Below are positions 34,645 to 46,906 of a DNA stretch of 64,000 nt, piece after piece. The translations under genes were made by a program, and so were the position numbers. The DNA lies in contig CM073593.1 of the NCBI GenBank assembly GCA_037074705.1, forward strand, positions 16,993,001 to 17,057,000. The letters are read 5' to 3'. The notes beneath the pieces are model-generated. The model was given only the letters and a program-made list of their open reading frames with translations. It was not told the origin of the DNA and searched no databases. The first letter of the stretch is position 1. Each line of letters starts with the position of its first letter. The stretch comes from Zhengitettix transpicula. Lineage: Eukaryota; Arthropoda; Insecta; Orthoptera; Tetrigidae.

Positions 34645-36180
34645 GGAAAAAGAAAAACACGCTTGATCCAGCCTTCTATTACAATGCGTAGTCTATGCAA
34701 TGCTGCGTTGATTAAATGGCAATATTCGAGGTAGTAGCGAAGTGCTAATGATACATAATAAATACAAAATCGCACAATTAGAAGAGATTACTCATTCAGT
34801 GATTTATGAAACAGTCATAAAATTAGTTTCAAATCTAGTTACTGAAATATAGCGCCTTTTTAATATTTTAAAAGTCTATTTTAACAATAATATCGATAGT
34901 CAATTTCAAGATTCTATACTCAGGATTATTTAGTTTAGTTCCTTGGCCTTGTTTCAAAGCGTTTCTTCTGCCCTTGAGTTGAATCATATTTCAAGACGTT
35001 GTACTTTTTTATTAATATATAAGGACCCTTAAAGAGGAATAATTCTGTCTCACAACATATTCGTGGATGAAAGGCCTTAGAACCGGTGATTTACGAATAT
35101 TAACAAGAGGCTATTATTTAAAATCATTAGTAAGATGGAAGAAATTAATTGAAACATAGGGGTTTATTCTAAAGAGAATATATCAATACTGTGTTCAAAG
35201 CACGTTAGGGAGAAAGATCATCCATAGATGCCCATTAACGTCTGAAACAAGGATTTCTAACCTGGTTCAGGGTCGGGGGGGGGTGACGTTGGACATTTAA
35301 AAAGAGGTTATACTATTTCAGAGGTTGATGAAAATTTTTCTCTTTTAACATTTTATTTAATTTTTAAGGAATGTAATTGCTCGATAATAATATGCGCTTA
35401 AACAAAACTCGACTGATATTGAGAGAAAACAATGAATTATTACAGAGTTATTAGATCTGTTATGAATGTTAGTGCAAGCCGACATGCCTTGTTACCTGGA
35501 ATAAAATGCGAGACTAAGCTCACAATTGTTACATGAATGAAACTGATGTTGACGTCAATACTTTATAGCACCGGCAAACGATTCCCCTTCACGTCTACGT
35601 TACTTTCCCGTATCTGATCGGATGGCGCACTAACTACGAGTGCTTGCATCTGGCAGCATGTCAGACAGTACGCACTACACCAGGCATTATTGATCGTGTT
35701 CGAATCTCATTGCGAAGAAGGGCAGCTGCCTGTACTCTGTCAAAAGGAGATCACTTTGAACATTGCACCTGAAATGTGAACAGAGCGCTCCAACTAGTCA
35801 TTTCAATTTCATATAAACCGATCAGATACGGAAGTTCGGGTAACTCGGTAATTATGCATTTCCAGACCAACGACTCTCCATATGATTAATTCATTCCTGA
35901 AATTTTGCCGTCGAGTTTTGTTACATCCTGCATATAAATATGAAATAAATTTTCCGAGGACGATATAGTCCATGCGTCTAAATCCGAATGCCATGTCGCT
36001 TTTGTAAATCCGCCTATTTCCACCGCAAGGCAAATTTAGAAGAAAAAATATTCAAACCTTGGTTTATGTCAATTTTTTTAACGATATACGCAGAAAATTC
36101 GTAAAATTAACCCATATAACAAATTCGATAATTTTTTGGGAGCTTTCCTAATTCTTTTGAATTTTTTCCTAATTAATTTG
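34645..36180. other. AT-rich DNA without recognisable genes
   Basis: No element ends or domains are recognised. A run of G bases occurs at 35275-35282. Confidence 0.4.
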
Positions 36181-36182
36181 AC

Positions 36183-36869
36183 GGAGAGACTCATAAAATC
36201 GCAATTTAGAAGCAGAAGTTTTGCTTCACAAACTGAACTAATTTTCGCATAGAGAGACTTCAAGGAGACGTACGTCCGAGAGCTGACTGAGGGGCGGCTA
36301 ATCCAAGATCCAGGATAGCAGAGATCGAGAGTAACGACCGCGTGTGTTCGAAATTTTAAGTGTAGAATCAGTGAATAATGGCCTGTTTAGTGGGTGTTGA
36401 CTTCAAGATACAAGAGTCCAAACTGGTACCAGTAGCACTGCCGTGAGTACAAAACAAGTATTAATAACTGTAAACGATAATTAAAGGGTATGGTCAGATT
36501 TCGTTCGCGTTTTTCTTTTCATTCGTTTTCTTTTATTTCTTGTATTTAATATTGTATTCCGTTAACTTCAATGAGTTTGGATTGTTAATGTTTTAGTTCA
36601 TTAGATTGTATTTGTTCTTACTAACAAACCCAGTGATGACCCTGAGATAAAGAGAAATTCGACGTAGTTGATTGTTAAAATATAAAGCTGTATTTTCATA
36701 GAACGCCACGAATTAATAAAATAATATTGAAATATTTGTTTGTTCAATTGATGGAATTCGGCGTGCAAAGCAGGGCTTATAATGTGTAATTATCAACAAT
36801 GAATTTTTAAATCATAATAATTTAGTTAATTATTCCTATTTAATTAAGACCACCTTTTACATCATTACA
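36183..36869 (+). mobile_element. LTR, family A (copy 3, 5'-truncated)
   Basis: It matches 33470-34142 (GAGACTCATAAAATCGCAAT, GAGACGTACGTCCGAG, TGTAGAATCAGTGAATAATG, CAAACCCAGTGATGACCCTG) and ends CATCATTACA. The 5' part is missing, with no visible TG start. A primer-site-like block and a further short end follow it. Confidence 0.75.
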
Positions 36870-36969
36870 TAAATTGGCGTCTTCAACGTGTGACTAACTA
36901 TCATTTAAATTTTAATTAATTTTTTTGTTTATGAATTTATTTTAATTAAAGACTTTTTTAATTATTACA
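36870..36969 (+). repeat. Primer site plus extra LTR-like terminus
   Basis: TAAATTGGCGTCTTCAACGT (lysine-tRNA-type primer site, degenerate) is followed by about 75 bp of T-rich DNA that again ends TTTTTTAATTATTACA, directly at the TA tract at 36970. It is one of five such extra termini in the window. Confidence 0.7.
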
Positions 36970-37028
36970 GTATATATATATATATATATATATACATATA
37001 TAAATGAATCGTTACTGCTAATATATAC

Positions 37029-37843
37029 TGTAGTAATTAAATGGAAATATAAGTAAGTGATAAACAATAATTTGGACTTGGATTGTCGGCGGCGTAAACA
37101 CACGAGTTGTGTACAAGAATATGGGGCGATAATGCATGCTTGCTGGGATTGTCGAGGTACATTTCGTGAGACGCGCAGAGCTCCAGTGTGTTTTGGGGAG
37201 ACAGCGGAGAAAGACTGAGTGTGTAGTAGGAGCCGGTAGAGAAAGTACATAAATTCAGCAAGTGTGCATTTGGGAGGAAAGGTTGCATATAGTCTAACAG
37301 CTATAATATTCAGAGCGATCTACGGTTTCGAGTTATGAACAAATAACTGCAACGATACTACGCCGACTGTTATTCGAAGTCTAGCCTACATTCACGAGAC
37401 AGACATTTCTTCAATTATTGGAAACCATGTTATTTCATGCAACAAATAACCAAACTTTGAGAATGGTCATAAGTTTTTGATAGGGAGAACAGCAAAGCAA
37501 GTGTTGTGTTACTTGAAACTTAGCAAGCAAAAAGTGTTGCCTATTAACTTCAGTGTATAATGGCCTGTCTTTAAAGTGTTAATAATAACCGTGTGTGTGT
37601 GGACGAGCCCATTTCTTGGCACAACAAACTTTAAGGTAAAACTGCGTAACTTATTATCTGTAAACCCGCCAGTTAATGATATCTTATCGTCAGATTTCCG
37701 AGTTCAGATTTCATATTTTATATTGTACTAATTGTTTAAATTAATTCTTTAATAACTTTGTAAATTTAATTGTTTAGCAATAAATATTCTTTATTGAAGG
37801 CCTGGTAGTGGGCCCTGAGATCTAGCCGTGTTATATTGTCAAG
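37029..37843 (+). mobile_element. LTR, family B (copy 2), left part
   Basis: It starts TGTAGTAATTAAATGGAAAT and carries the B marks GCAAGCAAAAAGTGTTG, GTGTGTGTGGACGAGCC, CGTCAGATTTCCGAG and GGGCCCTGAGATCTAGCCG. It is split by solo LTR D at 37844 and resumes at 38540. Confidence 0.75.
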
Positions 37844-38539
37844 TGTAATATAATAGTCTACACGTGCCCTCTTATCATAACGTCTCTTCAGCATAGCGGA
37901 CCTAAGAGGTCTCAGCAGCAAGAACGCTGATGTAGTTAAAGACATCACTTTAGATATAGTGAGTAACGATACGCACAGCAACATAAATCTACACCCCTTC
38001 CGCCTAGGCAGCTGTGAAAACGCTGCGTCTAATGAAGTCAACATTTTAAGTGCCTTATGCAGACATGCACACGGCAGCAGAAATCATTCTCTCTGTAAGA
38101 GTTCTCATTGGAGACTTAAAATCATCAGGGAGGGGAAAAGGAGTCTTCGAATTGTTCAGAGCTTCTAGGGAACGGCAGTCGTGATCCAACCTCCAGACGG
38201 GTCGGTGGCTCCTGGTGCTATCCGCCAGTTTGTCTTACTTTATTTTATTTCTAACTATTAAATCTCTTTATTCTTCATCAACTCTTATTTGACTGAAGTG
38301 CAGCGAAACACCAACCACTACGCCTAGGTTCAATTAGTTGAACCCGAACCCTCACGTTACCGACTTTCCTATTTCCTGTTCTTAATTCTTCCTTTATCCT
38401 CTAGATCGGTAGCCAGGTGAGCTAACGGAGGTATAGCTCGGTTGGTGAACAATCTATCTGGACTTCCCATTTCCAACTGCTGGAATGTTACATGTTCACA
38501 GTGGTGGAGTGTTACATGATGGCAGTTTGGGATGTTACA
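37844..38539 (+). mobile_element. Solo LTR, family D (copy 2), nested in LTR B
   Basis: 696 bp from TGTAATATAATAGTC to TTTGGGATGTTACA, flanked by CAAG on both sides (37840-37843 and 38540-38543), a clean 4-bp target duplication. It confirms the element boundaries inferred from the other two copies and shows that D inserted into an older LTR B. Confidence 0.9.
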
Positions 38540-38729
38540 CAAGCTTTAATATGTTATATAACTTTAATAATTTGCTTTAATAAATTAATCTATTTGTATG
38601 CTCAAAAATATTGATATTTAATTAAAATCCAATCATTAACTTTTAATTTATTGATAATTTAAAAGTAATTACGACAAAATTGTCGCTTCAACGTGGAAAT
38701 TTAATTGTGAATAATGTATAATCATTACA
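38540..38729 (+). mobile_element. LTR, family B (copy 2), right part with primer site and extra end
   Basis: LTR B resumes and ends about 38674 (AAAAGTAATTACGA). Next comes CAAAATTGTCGCTTCAACGT, a primer-site-like block, then about 35 bp ending TGTATAATCATTACA at 38729, directly before TA-rich minisatellite DNA. Confidence 0.65.
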
Positions 38730-38740
38730 ATATCTATATT

Positions 38741-38750
38741 ATCAGTAAAG

Positions 38751-38791
<41 letters not shown>

Positions 38792-38950
38792 CAGTAACGA
38801 TTTATATATATTTATATTATCAGTAACGATTTATATATATATATATATTATCAGTAACGATTTATATATATATTATCAGTAACGATTTATATATATATAT
38901 TATCAGTAACGATTTATATATATATATTATCAGTAACGATTTATGTGGCT
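38741..38950. repeat. TATCAGTAACGATTTA minisatellite with variable TA spacers
   Basis: Seven units of TATCAGTAACGATTTA (first with AAAG for AACG) are separated by TA runs of different lengths. The related inverted string AATCGTTACTGCTAATATA occurs at 37004, beside the TA tract before LTR B. Confidence 0.95.
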
Positions 38951-40230
38951 AGTTTTTTATAGATCTAGGACCTACTGTTGTTTAATAAATTAATTCATTA
39001 TGACGTAACTGTATCGTTATTGGATGTAAAAATATGAAATTCGTGGCATTCAGTTACTCGAGACTTAAATTTTACGGAAACCGAATCATTTCAGAACATA
39101 GAGCTGAAATTGTGTTCCCTGATCAACATAATTGGATTGTTACTTTATTGTTTGACTTTTCACATCCCAAAATGTGTATGTTTTTTAAAAAAGAGTCGCC
39201 ATTAATGGGTTATTTGTTCAAGAATCACTCGTAAAATTATCACAGTTATGATCGGAACCCACTAAAATTCGTCCTAATATTTGGACTAGTTGTATGTTTA
39301 CCCTGAAAAAAATTCATAGTAATCATGTTGAGGCTAGAAGTGATCTGTGGTAAGTATGAGACATATGTTGTGATTATACTGTGTGAAAATAACCCTCTTG
39401 GAGGAAACGTCCGACCGAGAAGAGTGTTTCCTACCTGAAATGCGATACAAATTAACACCAGCCTCGTTGTTGGCAGCGATTTTTGCCTCGCATCAATGTT
39501 GCTCGGTTACTTTCAATTATTAAAGCTTGTTCGTGGAGGCGTTAAATCTGCTGCAGTGAATCACCAAGCCGACCGATACGGAACGCCATGTTTTATGCAA
39601 GGCACTCTCTTTCAGCAACAGCCGTTATTCCACATCGACGGAGCTGCACCAGCCCATTCAATCTTTAGCCGAGCGTGCAGAAATTAATTACAGCATGTCA
39701 ACACACGGATTTGTGCAATTAATTTATCACCATACAAGGTACGTGTGCTTGCATGTATCGTAGAAAGATGGCATTCAACCCCTTCAAATGTTGAGGGGAC
39801 TGATGAAAGTCGTCACGTATTCCATGTGTCTTTCGTAATCGGTGCATACTTTAAACATTATACCCGTTGGAATGGAACGGCGCTGTCCTATCACCATTAT
39901 GTTATTAATGACCGGAATTTGTATTTTTTCGTCTTGTTACGATGACCTGGAAATTTTGTTTTAGCCAACAATACGCATTTTCTATCGATGTGTGGTTGTT
40001 ATTCGACCCAATTTCAATTAAGAACGAAAAGAAATAAGGAATACGACGTAAGAGAAAAAATATTACTAAACGGATAAAGTCTCTTAATAAATGCAGAAAT
40101 TTGTACTAATTATTTCGGTATGGGAGGAGAGAAATGGTAGGGGTAGGGGTGGAGGAGAATTAGAAGAAAACATCACATATATTGGTGTCTATTCAGGGAT
40201 TATGTATGTCGCTTAGTTTCATTGTAGAAA
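38951..40230. other. No recognised gene
   Basis: Contains 60-70 codon open frames on plus (39034-39234, 39496-39687, 39745-39945) in moderately GC DNA. None is recognisable, and no start or splice context supports them. Confidence 0.35.
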
Positions 40231-40234
40231 AACT

Positions 40235-40890
40235 GGGTAACGCGCGGGGTCTAGCCCGGTGGCGGGGGGAGGGGGGGTAAAAATTTTCAAACAATGTAAC
40301 CGGCCGATAACACATTTAGGGAAAGGGGTCGAGTTGCGTTGCGTTGCATAAAAATAGCGAACAATCGGAGTTATGGATAAATGACATCTCGGGCAACGGC
40401 GGGCACCTGCTAGTCTTACAAACAAAGCAGTGTGTTTGTTTATATGTATGTTATTTTGTATGTTCCTTATACAAATCTACACCGGTGGAGCAAATTTCAC
40501 CAAATTTCGTACACGTGTTCTTTGCGACCAGGAAACAAACACTATAAGGGTGAGGCACGTCTACCACCCCCAGGAGCGGGGATGGACGGGGTGGAAAAAT
40601 TAGAACATGCAAAAACAGCCGACATTTGAGTCGGATAAATATTTTTAGGGGCCAGAGAGATTGATAATGTTTCTATCGATTTTATCTGAGTATAATTTCA
40701 ACCGCCTACGGCATTGGAAAGGAACACCCTTAGGGGTGGGGGTGGACGGGCGTTATAAGAAAATAACGCGAATAAAACAGACATTAGAGTCAAATCCAAG
40801 GTTATGGATGTAGCTGAGTTTAATTATGATCTTCAATTGGCCATTTAATTCCCAGAGGCGGAGGTGGACGGGGGTGGAGAATTTCAAACA
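40235..40890 (-). mobile_element. Dispersed repeat family R (copy 2)
   Basis: On the minus strand it shows repeated modules with CCCCACCCCTAAGGG and CCGTCCACCCC. The plus-strand left part has CTACACCGGTGGAGCAAATT and TCACCAAATTTCGTACACGT, the complement of the conserved R tail at 50.0 kb. No coding domain. Confidence 0.6.
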
Positions 40891-43480
40891 TGTTAAATGG
40901 TCGATATTTGAGTGGAATTACTATTTTTCAGTGTTAATTAGATTTATAGTATTTCTATGGGAAACAAAATTAATGAACCTTCTAAGAATTATGAAATACC
41001 TGAATTACTTGACCGTTTGGAAATTCCACATTTCTCTTACATAAAGTACCAAGAACTTAAATATAATTGTGCGTAGGAATGCCATCAATTAAAATTTAAA
41101 TCTATGAACATAAGCAGTCAACAATTCACATAATTGAACCAACTTTTCTGGGTTCCAAGAGAATAAGAATTCAGTTAGATTTGAAAAACATAACTGATGG
41201 AAAATAATTGAAACTATTTCAAATAGGTCCGCAAAGTCAAATATATCTGAGGGTATAAATATAATTGTGAGCAGAATAGCAAAGAAAAACATGCTGTTTT
41301 GTTGTTTTCATGCGATTGGAAGTTAAAGAGAAATTTATTCAATTTGAATCTGACAATGAAACTTTTAACAGTGTGTTAGCAGTAATGATAACTCATATTG
41401 ACCGAAAATTAGACGCTCATTTAGATAAATTTTATCCAAGTGGATTGTCTGAGGCAATTACTTCAAGGCAAGATCTTATAACAAATATATGCTGCTAGTA
41501 AAATGATGACCATCTTATAAAAAATTAAATTCAAGAATATTACAAACGTGTCAGAAAATACAAATATATTTTCATGTGAAAATAATGATTTTAACTAAAT
41601 AAATGATAATAATAACAATAAAAATGCTTTTAGGATTTCAGAAAATGCATTAATTCTACGGGATAGATATTGGTTTACATAAAAATATGTCTGAATATTA
41701 AATACCTGTGTCCACTATTAGTAAAAATTTGTGATAAAAGTGATTACATCAATAACAATGAGGAAGATTATTATAAGGATAACTTTAAGTGTAACATACT
41801 AATGGTTACTTTAACAGTTCAAATAAATGCTGAAATTAAGCAATATTTGTTGAGATAGTTGCAAGGAAATTTTTAAATCATGTATTATGATCATTATGAT
41901 GATAACACTGACAACAAGACTTAAAACTATGAAATACAGTTTAATGGCCAGTACAAATGTAATATTTGTGAAGTAATTATAGAAAAATTTAATAAAATAA
42001 TTGCAGCAAATATGTCCAATTACTTTGAAGATATTGTTGATGATACAAGTAAATGATAAATTATATTAGCGGATTTATCCTTGAAGTAAAACATTATATG
42101 TTCATGATAAACAAAGTATTACAGCCAGTGACGTAAAAGGGATTTACGTTTTTTAAAAACCATGCAAAATTTATAAACATTTGGTGGAGGACTGAAAGTT
42201 AAAGTGAATCTGCATGAAAGAAGAGGAGTAGGGAGACAGAGGAGACACGAGGGGATGACGCAACTGAGAAAAGAGAGTTTGAAACGTGTGACGGAAGGAC
42301 TGTGTGACTAAATTTAGTTTACGTCAACTTGGAATCAACTAAATTTTTTGGGAGAATATATGTAATGTTACAGATTACATTATAGTAGTAACAGTGCTCA
42401 GCAGGAGATGGATTCGATGTGGTTTGACAAATTTCCATCACATCTACAGCTAATTCTGCTATGAAGAAGCGTTTGAATGAAAATAAATTAATCAACTGCG
42501 TGTGAGTATTAAGGCAAATTGTTTGCATTACAAATACTATAATCTCTGAGGTGACATCTTTGACGTTGGAATCTTAGGAAGTGATTATCTTTGTCGACCA
42601 TCTGTTGTTGTTTTGAATAGTTTTTTAAAAAATGAATGTGTAATTAACATATATGTGTCGATGATTCTATAATAAAAAGGTAAAAGTAAGTACACACTTA
42701 CAGATTTACAATAAACTGTGAGAGTAAGTGTATTTTTTTACACCACAACCTGGGCCTTTGACACCACCAAAAGGAAAAGTTACCTCAAGATCCGATTTGT
42801 TATTAAAACATCAAAGATCATTCCATAAACTAAATAAACTCAATATAGTTCACGTACACATGTATAAAGCATTTTTCACTATACCAATGCACAAACAAGG
42901 CACGTGTATTAACTTCATTATTTGGTTGTCAGAAACAATAGTCTGCCCACCATCTTGCTTGGCAAAGAACACTGAGCAGAAAGTTTCTCTACTGGCTAGC
43001 CGAACTGTGTTAAATCAAGTTATATTTAAAAGTTTTAATTTAACGTCTGTTTTGAATTATTCAAAACAATTTATGACCTTATACCGACACTTTTTATTTT
43101 TATATTATGACGAAGTCTTTCTTCAATCTTGTTAGCGTCAAGTGAATAGTCTGCCTCGGATCCCTTTTCAAAACTGTGTAAATTTAATAGCTTGTTTCGT
43201 TTTATTGTGTTAATTTGGTTAATATTTGAAGAAGCTACAAAAAGGTATCGACACGTCGTCATAATATAAAAAATAAAAAGTATCTATATGATGACATAAA
43301 TTGTTTTTATCAAGTTATATTTATATAGTGAAGGACTTTTAGCAGTCAAGTTTACTGTTTGGTTTCTTACAAGAATATTTGTGTAATCACTCATAAAGAA
43401 CTTCTTTGTGATACAATAATATATATATATGTATGTATTTAATATTGAGAGCCCTTATCTGAATTTGTTAACAAATATAG
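40891..43480. other. AT-rich DNA, no confident gene
   Basis: Short frames occur, for instance 62 codons at 41310-41498, and 41935-42055 with YKCNICEVII, which has a CxxC pair but no complete zinc finger. The 135-codon plus frame at 42728-43135 has no recognisable domain. I call none of these genes. Confidence 0.35.
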
Positions 43481-43484
43481 CATT

Positions 43485-43683
43485 AATGAATAAGAAAGAT
43501 AGCCAATTCAGACTAAAATGTGATAATATAAATACCACACAACGTTTCTGGGATCCTTGTCCCTGACAAGTTCAGTTGTGTCGCTTCTTCGCACCTGACG
43601 AAAGGTACAAGGATCCCAGAAACGTTGTGTGGTATTTATATTATCACTTTTTTTGTCTGAATTCGCTGTATTTCTTATTCATT
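43485..43683. repeat. Penelope-like hairpin (3), ~76-bp arms
   Basis: Left arm 43485-43560 starts AATGAATAAGAAAGATAGCC and ends TTTCTGGGATCCTTGT. Right arm 43607-43683 is its near-exact reverse complement, with a 46-base loop. The right arm is preceded by CACCTGACGAAAGGT and holds CCCAGAAACGTTGTGTGG, the Penelope-like terminal sequence. It is an inverted pair of terminal repeats. Confidence 0.9.
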
Positions 43684-43909
43684 ATTGTCAATCAGACGTA
43701 ATTTTTTTCATTTTAAATATACCATTAAATTTTTCTAATGTGTACAGAATTTGGTCGCAATTGCTCGACGAGATTAAATTTATATGTGAAACATCAAATA
43801 ATATTTATTAGAAGATTTGGTTTGTATTACTGAAGTTTTTATGTTGAAGTGGCTCATGGATCTGTAATGATTGAATTTATACTCGTACCATGACGTATAT
43901 TAAGTATAT

Positions 43910-44609
43910 TGTAACATCCCAAACTGCCATCATGTAACACTCCACCACTGTGAACATGTAACATTCCAGCAGTTGGAAATGGGAAGTCCAGATAGATCGT
44001 TCACCAACCGAGCTATACCTCCGTTAGCTCACCTGGCTACCGATCTAGAGGATAAAGGAAGAATTAAGAACAGGAAATAGGAAAGTCGGTAACGTGAGGG
44101 TTCGGGTTCAACTAATTGAACCTAGGCGTAGTGGTTGGTGTTTCGCTGCACTTCAGTCAAATAAGAGTTGATGAGGAATAAAGAGATTTAATAGTTAGAA
44201 ATAAAATAAAGTAAGACAAACTGGCGGATAGCACCAGGAGCCACCAACCCGTCTGGAGGTTGGATCACGACTGTCGTTACCAAGAAGCTCTGAACAATAC
44301 GAAGACTCCTTTCCCCCTCCCTGATGATTTTAAGTCTCCAATGAGAACTCTTACAGGGTGGAATGATTTCTGCTGCCGTGTGCATGTCTGCATAAGGCAC
44401 TTGAAATGCTGACTTCATTTGACGCAGCGTTTTCACAGCTGCCTAGGCGGAAGGGGTGAAGATTTATGTTGTTGTTGTGCGTATCGTCACTCACTATATC
44501 TAAAGTGATGTCTTTAAATGCATCAGCGTTCTTGCAGCTGCGCCCTCTTAGGTCCGCTATGCTGAAGAGACGTTATGATAAGAGGGCACGTGTAGACTAT
44601 TATATTACA
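43910..44609 (-). mobile_element. Solo LTR, family D (copy 3)
   Basis: 700 bp from TGTAACATCCC to TATATTACA, in the same orientation as copy 1 and nearly identical to it. ATAT flanks both sides (43906-43909 and 44610-44613), a 4-bp target duplication. Confidence 0.9.
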
Positions 44610-44789
44610 ATATGAACTACTACATATATTTTTTCCTACCAAAAAACTCCTGGTCACCATTTTGCTGTATTATCTGAGGAACCGTCGTCTGTATTTGCCG
44701 TATAGATGTAGAGTAAGAATAGCTCTCCAATATTTGTGCTCTCGAGGAGGATGGAATATATCGTCAGACGAAATATTGTCATAGAGTTG

Positions 44790-45130
44790 TTGCTGCTTCA
44801 GGGTGACGCAGCTCGTTCTTCAGTCTTCGATTTCTTTAAAAACTTGGGACCAGCCCCACGCCCGCTGGTCCCTGCATGACGGCCAACCAGATCTACCGCC
44901 GCCTCTGCTTCCGTCGGCACAGACCGCCGGGCTAGCCCCGACGTCTTGCACCCGTTCCGCACACGGGTTTCCATTCCACAAGTGAGGCAAGACCAAGGTT
45001 GGATTACCGTCCCCAGGGGACCTTCGCCCAAGACCTCGGTCTCATCCCCGCCGGTGGAATGGACTCCGAGCTCTGGAGCGGCGTCTTTATATACCCACTA
45101 AAACAATACTTAGCTCGTTTCCAAGGTTTC
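44790..45130 (-). promoter_or_regulatory. GC-rich island with TATA box on the minus strand
   Basis: On the minus strand GGGTATATAAAGACGCCGCT (near 45090) is a good TATA-type core promoter. It is followed by about 300 bp of CpG-rich DNA with CTCGGAGTCCATTCCACC and CGTGGGGCTGGTCCC-like blocks. A 77-codon frame lies within. It may be the promoter of an unseen gene or an LTR of an unrelated element. Confidence 0.4.
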
Positions 45131-45469
45131 GATCCGCACGTCACGAGCAGACGACAGATAATGTTTACAAATAAAAAGGTGTTATATATTTATGGTATCC
45201 GGAATAATATGGACTGTATCACACATGATATTTACGCCAAGTATGAAGTGGAATAAAAATTTTGTCCGGGCAGTAACTGCGTACAAAAACTGGATACATA
45301 AATTTATTTATCGCAAGTAACTTGTAATTTTTAAAATATATCTCTCAAATCTAAGATCACAGTCAGAGATGTCATAATTTTGATAAACAAGAGTTAATTT
45401 TCTCAATTTCTCCGTTTTTTCGTCATATATTATAGTCTGAATATAAATTCATATGATGTATTATATGTA

Positions 45470-45482
45470 TATATATACATAC

Positions 45483-45538
<56 letters not shown>
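45470..45538. repeat. TA/TACA microsatellite
   Basis: A TA tract with ACATACAT interruptions at the end of the LTR C copy. Confidence 0.9.
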
Positions 45539-45602
45539 TGTAATAAACACTAAGCGAGTATTGTTTAAAGATAGAATGCCAACACGTTGTGGCGCCAAAT
45601 TA
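45539..45602 (-). repeat. Primer site plus extra LTR-like terminus
   Basis: On the minus strand TAATTTGGCGCCACAACGTG, the clearest lysine-tRNA-type primer site in the window, follows an LTR ending TTATTACA. About 40 more bases follow and end AAGTGTTTATTACA-like at the TA tract. Confidence 0.75.
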
Positions 45603-46210
45603 TGTAATAAACACTTTTAATTAAGGGACAAAATGGAAGGAAGTTGAAATTAATCCAAGCATTTAATAATATAACAAAAAAATCTTTTTTACAAACTTAA
45701 ATTAAGTTAATTTGACATTTTAAATTAATCCTTCGGAATTTGTGAGAACTCACTTTCAGGGCCGCCTATCGGGCCTCAAATAGAGGTAGAACAAAAATGA
45801 ATTTTAATTTACAATAAAAACAACTATTACTAAGCTGGAAGTTATATAATTCTATTACAGTTATCGAAATCTGACGGCAAGTGATATTTACATATAATAT
45901 TTACAGATTAAAATTTGTTTCAATTACATACCATTGTCTGGTCTTCTGAGTCTTATGCGCACGTGATTTTCTTTTTATTTACCCCACTTTTCACTAACAT
46001 GCCATTTGCACTGATTCTACTTTCGTATCGTTTGCAAACACTTTGGAACACTGTCGATGTCTTTCTGTTTCTGAATATCTAATGGTTTACAGACCATACA
46101 CCGCTGGCTGACCAATTGCTTTTTACCGTTCACTCTCCGCTCTCTATGAATAACTGGTGTAACTGCGTGACCACGCTAATTGTTTTACTGTTCCCTCGCT
46201 ATATACTTGA
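45603..46210 (-). mobile_element. LTR, family C (copy 1)
   Basis: Minus-strand marks are TAGAATCAGTGCAAATGGC, GCCGTCAGATTTCGATAACT and GAGGCCCGATAGGCGGCCCT, the last shared with copy 2 at 59.06 kb. It ends TTATTACA at 45603. The 5' limit near 46210 is uncertain. Confidence 0.6.
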
Positions 46211-46213
46211 CAA

Positions 46214-46560
46214 CTACTGCGAACAGGAGACTGGAAACTGAGAACTGACTACTACTCGATTGAAATCAACACTTGAATAACTTCTTCTTGCGCTTCGAAG
46301 ATTATCACGTTGTTGATCTGTGGCATAAGCTCGACGATTTCTCATTGCCATCTTATCCGTTTGATGTGCTGCCTCTCTTTGTTCTTGTGTTTGTAAAGCA
46401 TGAAGACGGGCCACAATAACGCGGCGCATTTTCTCGTGCGATTTCTTGTTCATCTGCAGTGGATTTATTTGCAATATTCCGAGTGTCTAATTGAATTACG
46501 GCTTCGTTGTGAAAGCTTAAATCTTCTGGCTCGCGGCATTGTAAATAACACTAAACAACA
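46214..46560 (-). pseudogene. Helitron-like N-terminal fragment
   Basis: The minus-strand frame reads KMRRVIVARLHALQTQEQRE, AAHQTDKMAMRNRRAYATDQ, QRDNLRSARRSYSS. Repeated QxxEQRxA...R.RRA..T..QR blocks like this are typical of the low-complexity region upstream of the Rep/helicase in Helitron proteins of insects. No Rep or helicase motif is present, so this is a fragment at best. Confidence 0.5.
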
Positions 46561-46841
46561 TAACCTTTCACAATATGCACTTCATCAACATCAAACAAAC
46601 TGAAATAAAAGGACCGCGGATATGCATCAGCTGTTAAAAGATAATGCACACAACGCCATCTACAGGCATTACTGGGACCAGTATGCAACACCGTCAGAGA
46701 ATTTTCTTCACTATTATTATTTTCGTGAATTTTTTCGATTTTTTAATAGTTATTCTTCTATTCTGGATGGAGACAGTGCAACAAGTCAAAAATCATCGAA
46801 ATTGGTTCTGTCGTTCCCGAGTTATAAACCCGACCTTGTTA

Positions 46842-46872
46842 TTTATATATATATATATGTATATAGATATAT

Positions 46873-46906
<34 letters not shown>
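46842..46906. repeat. TA and GATA microsatellite
   Basis: A TA run passes into about seven GATA units (46872-46906). Confidence 0.95.

Noticed and set aside
38741..38950. CRISPR array
   Set aside because: Units are separated only by TA runs, not unique spacers, and the genome is animal.
41930..42060. Zinc-finger gene (YKCNICE)
   Set aside because: A single CxxC without the paired histidines or cysteines, in a short frame.
42728..43135. 135-codon plus-strand open frame
   Set aside because: No recognisable domain, low-complexity start and no start-site support. Left as unassigned DNA.
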